From: Amborella trichopoda
Taxonomy: Eukaryota > Streptophyta > Magnoliopsida > Amborellales > Amborellaceae
Assembly (NCBI RefSeq): GCF_000471905.2
Contig: NW_006500010.1
Coordinates: 2,513,947 to 2,577,946, forward strand
DNA length: 64,000 nucleotides
Direction: 5' to 3'
This document shows positions 59,776 through 64,000 of this stretch, one piece after another (position 1 is the first letter of the stretch; each line of letters opens with the position of its first letter). The notes beneath the pieces were generated by a model, which saw only the letters and a program-made list of their open reading frames with translations, was not told the origin of the DNA and did no database searches. A program made the translations under genes and the position numbers.

Positions 59776-60009
59776 TTGGAGATGGCCACAAGAATGAGTT
59801 TACAGGAAACATACCAAAGGGAACGCGCGTTTAGAATGCATGGTGGTTATAACATGGGCATGCATGGTGGGCCTAGCTCAGACATGCATGGTGGGCCTAG
59901 CTCAGATATGCATGGTGGGCCCAGCTCGAACATATATGGCCCGGCCAGCTCAAATATGTATGGAGGGGTTGGTGGCAATATGTATCAAGAGGAATCAGAC
60001 GTTGAATAA
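59776..60009 (+). CDS. hAT linker segment with MHGGPSSD repeats
   Basis: The 77-codon frame starts MEMATRMSLQETYQRERAF and then carries an 8-residue repeat, MHGGPSSD, three times, followed by degenerate forms (IYGPASSN, MYGGVGGN). The underlying 24-bp DNA repeat is nearly exact. It matches the position of the variable linker between BED and the transposase core. It is probably disordered. Confidence 0.6.
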   Translation: MEMATRMSLQETYQRERAFRMHGGYNMGMHGGPSSDMHGGPSSDMHGGPSSNIYGPASSNMYGGVGGNMYQEESDVE

Positions 60010-60135
60010 ATTGTTTCTAGCTTATCTAAGAGTGTCAATATTGCAAGGTCATGGTCATATAGACTCATTTCTCTCAAAGCCTAAGTCAGAACAGATGACC
60101 CTCAAAGGCATGGTGAAAGGTACCAAAAACATGTT

Positions 60136-61190
60136 GAGCAGATATGTTGGTAAATAGTTCTATGATAAAAGGGTCCCTTTTGATGCAACCAATAGCTCAT
60201 ATTTTCCACCTATGGTCAACACAATTCAGAGAGCCAGGCCCAGGTTAAAACCCCCAACAGCATATGAGCTCAGTGGGTCAATATTGGATGAAGAGGTGGA
60301 GGAAGTCAGAAAGTGGATTAAATAATATAAACAGAGTTGGCCAAGAACATACATTACTCTCATGAGTGATGGTTGGTTGAATAAAGTTAGCAAAAATGAG
60401 TTTTTACACTTCTTGGCCTATTCCTCAAAAGGTACAGCTTTTTTTGTCTAGCAAAGACGTATCAAGGATGAAGTAGGATGCAAACTTCTTCGTATGACTA
60501 TCTGATCAGATAGTGGAGGAGGTGGGAGATAAGCATGTAGTCCAGTTTATTACGGACAATGAGCGTGCATGTGTTTCTACGGGCAGCAAGTTGATGGATA
60601 AGAGAAAGCATCTAGTATAGACCCCGTGTGCTGCACACAGCATCGATCTTATGTTATAGGAGATCGGTGATATCAAAATTATGAATGAGACTCTACAGGA
60701 AGCAAGGTTGGTGTCAAGATTTATATATAACTATTCTAAAATTTTATTTTTGTTTAGAGAACAATTTAGGAAAAAAAAGATAATCAGGTCTGCTATAACT
60801 CGCTTTGCGACAATTACTTGGCTGTGGACTCTATTCGGGACTCTGAATGTGCATTAAATAGATTGTTTACCAGTGAAGAGTGATTAAATGACCGCCTCTC
60901 GAAGTCCAGTATCGGGCTAAAAGTGGAGGCATAATCTCAAATAGGAAGTTCTGGTCTCGATGTTCCAATATCGTAGAGGTCACTACTCATTTGGTCACGG
61001 TGTTAAGAATGGTGGATGCTGACAAGAAAGCTACTATGGGCCTCCTTTATGAAGGTATCGAGAGGGTCAAATCAGCTATTGGGGAGAAGTGTAGTTTTGC
61101 TAGTAAAGTGATCGAGATTATAGAAAGAAGGTGGAACACCAAATTTGGACGTCTAATTCATTATGCAGGTAAATATATATTTATATAATT
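60136..61190 (+). pseudogene. hAT transposase core (DUF659-like), interrupted
   Basis: Pieces in order are FYDKRVPFDATNSSYFPPM, PPTAYELSGSILDEEVEEV, then TLMSDGWLNKVSKNEFLHF, FITDNERACV, TPCAAHSIDLML, AITRFATITWL and VTVLRMVDADKKATMGLLYE. These match the hAT core and DUF659 region. There are several stops and frame changes between them. An intron donor is likely at GCAG/GTAAAT near 61167, with the next exon from about 61259 (YYFNPKF). Confidence 0.85.
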
Positions 61191-61630
61191 GGAATGTTCA
61201 TTCTAAATTATTTTTTTATGAAATTTTAAATGACATTTCTCTATATATATATTTTCTAGATTACTACTTCAACCCAAAATTTTTCTATTTGACACCTGAA
61301 CATCCCCACAAGATTATGGAAGGGGTCAGATACATTATTGTCATGTTGGAGAGAAGTCATCGAAACCAGGTAGCAACAATACAAGAGGTATTATTTAATA
61401 TTTGGGTAAGAACTTGATTGAGTTGTTATATTTGTAAGGAATAATGCACTAAAACGAAATATTTTGTTTTAGCATGCTATGTATAGGGATGTTATTGGAT
61501 CCTTCGGAACTAGACTTGTCAGGAATTCTCGAACTAAGATAGATCCAAGTTATCCCCTAACTAATATTTTGTTCATTCATATATTTAATCTTATGAATTG
61601 TTCTTGCCCTTTCAATGCTTTTTGCATTTT

Positions 61631-61843
61631 AATCCAGCTGAATGGTGGGAGATATATGGAACTGATGCACTGCACCTAAAGAGAATAGCAATCAAGGTGC
61701 TCTCCTAGACATGTTCTGCTACTGGCTGTGAGCGAAACTGGAGTACGTTCTAATAGTTGCACACTACTAGGAGGAATCGACTCGCTTTGAAGGAGCTTCA
61801 TAAACTAGTCTACGTTCATTACAACTTAAATCTCCGAGAGTGA
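61631..61843 (+). pseudogene. hAT C-terminal dimerisation domain, interrupted
   Basis: It reads AEWWEIYGTDALHLKRIAIK, then TCSATGCERNWS, HTTRRNRLAL and LVYVHYNLNLRE. The CSATGCERNWSTF block and the LVYVHYNL block are hallmarks of the hAT dimer domain. At least one stop lies before TCSATG. Confidence 0.9.
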
Positions 61844-62794
61844 CAAATAAGAATGAAGCTTGAAGACTATGAGCCGATAGACTTGGACACAATATTTGTC
61901 ACATATACAGCAGAACAATGTGTAGTAGAAGAAGAGGAGCCAGTGTTATACAAGAGAGCGTTCCTTGAGGCTATCGGTGAGGAAGATCTTGAATAAGGTG
62001 ATGAGCAGCATGAAAGATGAAGCAGCCCGCCAACATATCCACAATTCGTCGGAGATGTGACATTGCACCTAATGAGGGAGAGTGGGAAGGGGGTCTAAGA
62101 GAAAATGAGAGAGATGATGATTTTGAGGCCACCCAATTTCAGCCAAATTATTCATATATCGAGTCCCAACAACAAGAGGGTAGGGATGGTCACGATAGTG
62201 TAGGTGAGCATGAAGGATAAACAAGCTTCGAGGATTTTGGATTAGGACCACAACAAAATACTAATACTCAAGGATTTGTGTATAGTCAGGTGCCCACTAA
62301 TTTGCATGATTCGTTTTTAGAACGAGCCAATAAATTGTCACGCGCATTCAATCAATGGCACTAGCGTGACCAAGATGAAGGACGACATCGTCTGTCATTT
62401 TATTTTTAGATCGTATGTTACGAATTGTATGATTTATTGTTGTCCATGTATGATGATATACTTAATCCATAATACTTCTATGTTTATCCTTTTGTGTGAT
62501 GTAAATTAAATGGTAAATAGTAGTTCATGCAGGGAAAGAACATATCAATATTTGCATATTCATGCAAAGAAATGAAAATTCATAATGGAGTACCCTCATT
62601 TCTTATTGAATTCCTAAAAAACAACATTTATAATGAATTTTAATAATTTTAATAATTTTTTCAGATTTTTTTTAAGATTTAAGCCGATCGATTCAGCCGA
62701 TTTCCGATCCGGATAGCCGATTCGTCGATCCGGATGGGTTTTTTAGATGCCCGATCCGGGTCACCGAACCTCTTTTTAAACCTCTTGTTGTAAG

Positions 62795-63754
62795 TATTTG
62801 TGACCACCTTGTATCAAAGGTAAATGGTATCATTCTATACAATCCCATATGTAAATGTGATATCTTATATTTCGTTTAGATGATTAAGTCACTAAAACAC
62901 ATAAAGAAGATAAATACCATAATTTGGATAACTAACAAAAAAAAAAAAAAAAAGGGATGATGTTAAACGTCACATTCTTTTAACTTGAAAGGAATGATTG
63001 GCTTCTCACGGACCCAAGGTTTATTTGGGTAAGATTTTATAAATTGGGGCGTCTTCTTTTTCCTAAATAAGTATGGTACGTGAACATTTGTAGGGCTCAC
63101 AGAAGTCCCTCAGTGGTCCAGATTAAACCTAGTGACAGAATAATTTTATTTTTATTTGTTGATTTTTATATTTATCTAAAATTTTGAGCTATGGATGCAC
63201 TTATAAGATGTATTAAATAAAAGTAGTTAAAAAATATTTGAACAAAAAAAATAATTAAAATACCACTTGAACATTTTACCATTGGATGTGAAATTATATA
63301 GTTGCAATTATTTCATTGACAATCTTAAAAAACCCATCCGGATGGATGCACTTAAAGCTTGGACCATCGCCCTACTAACAAAAGAAAACTATAAAAAAAA
63401 AAATCAAAATCAAAATTTACATTTACGGATGGATAATTTTGAAAAAAAAAAATAAGTTGATCGAACTTATTTTGTAAGTTCCACCTATATAAAGAGCATC
63501 TTGTACTTTACCGTTGGTACGTAAATCACTCAAAACAAATTGATCTTCTAGTGGTTGCATGTACTTGTGCATCATTCCATCGCCTACTTTGAACGGGAAA
63601 CTTACCCTAAAATTAATTTTTAGTTGATCAAGCCCATCTTTACTAGCAATTGTAACACCTATTGGTGGAACGTACACACATGGTCCCTAGCGTCCAATTG
63701 GTTTTTAAATTTTTACTCGTGTCCTTCCCCTAAAAATCTTGAGATTTTCTTAAT
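62795..63754. other. Spacer to the right of the hAT element
   Basis: No gene was recognised. A stretch at 63275-63305 (GGATGTGAAATTATATAGTTGCAATTATTTC) resembles 56950-56985 on the other side of the hAT element. Confidence 0.45.
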
Positions 63755-64000
63755 AAAAAAGTTTATATAGAGTCGATGCTCTAAACAATCAAATTAAAGC
63801 CCCTATCAAAATTTTCACTAAAAGAGGCTATTTTGATGCTCAAGTATTCTCAAATTTATCATCTCGACATCAAGATGAATGAACATGAGAGAAAAAATAG
63901 ATTTCAAAATTTGAAAACAGTACATCTTGTAACACATTTTTGGATCATCAATTTTCGAGATTTTCATAATTTTCAAGTTTTCATACATATATTTGATCTA
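63755..64000. mobile_element. Family M1 element, cut by the window end
   Basis: It starts AAAAAGTTTATATAGAGTCG, and the left arm, with ATGCTCTAAACAATCAAAT, is clear. The interior matches the other M1 copies up to the last base. Confidence 0.85.

Larger units (their letters stand above)
57065..62786 (+). mobile_element. hAT transposon, near full length, decayed
   Basis: The element is 5,722 bp and is flanked by a perfect 8-bp target-site duplication, GTTGTAAG (57057-57064 and 62787-62794). Inverted ends are CAGGGTTTGAAAACTCGG on the left and, reversed, AAGAGGTTTAAAAAGAGG on the right. The subterminal regions are GC-rich with hairpins on the left and GCCGAT repeats on the right. Inside are a tandem array (57604-58370), a BED zinc-finger frame and the hAT transposase regions. 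Several stops within the transposase exons show that it no longer encodes a full protein. The 8-bp duplication is still exact, so insertion is not very old. Confidence 0.93.

Noticed and set aside
1-64000. CRISPR arrays, rRNA genes, organelle insertions, prokaryote-type operons
   Set aside because: I saw no spaced short repeats, rRNA-like conserved blocks, plastid gene sequence or tight same-strand gene runs.

Overview
This is nuclear DNA of a flowering plant, probably a eudicot. The support is an intron-rich gene with GT-AG junctions, plant-only families (a phytyl ester synthase-like acyltransferase and CDR1/nepenthesin-like aspartic proteases), AT-rich spacers, many small inverted-repeat elements, a plant RTE LINE and a hAT transposon. 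I could not identify the species. Two runs of N (11210-11835 and 22964-23476) mark assembly gaps.

Layout: (1) 1-12.5 kb holds the 3' part (eight exons) of a phytyl ester synthase/diacylglycerol acyltransferase-like gene on +. Its 4.7 kb intron carries a candidate 3.4 kb composite element with hAT-type ends, duplicated AT-rich blocks and an RTE reverse transcriptase fragment. (2) 13.2-54 kb is a graveyard-rich cluster of A1-family aspartic protease (AP) loci. Two are open and probably functional (13602-14933 + and 19869-21215 -). Five are nearly full-length pseudogenes (30766 +, 35725 -, 41145 -, 45769 -, 52522 -). Three are fragments (33742-34308 -, 34925-35190 -, 50439-50489 +). Two segmental duplications are visible: about 2.4 kb copied from 13.2-15.7 kb to 30.4-32.8 kb, and the far upstream flank of the 45.8 kb locus shared with that of the 52.5 kb locus. 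(3) 54-64 kb is transposon land: small inverted-repeat elements and a 5,722-bp hAT element (57065-62786) with a perfect 8-bp target-site duplication, a BED zinc finger and a decayed transposase.

The open APs look like secreted proteases with signal peptides. The 19.9-21.2 kb gene has the CDR1 arrangement, and CDR1 in Arabidopsis acts in apoplastic defence signalling. The AP at 13.6 kb has an altered first active-site motif. No operon-like or obviously new multigene system is present. The most interesting signals are the birth-and-death AP cluster with its local promoter duplications, the atypical AP, and paired occupied/empty sites that date small-element insertions relative to the duplications. 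Short tandem duplications of 26-130 bp are unusually common across the window.
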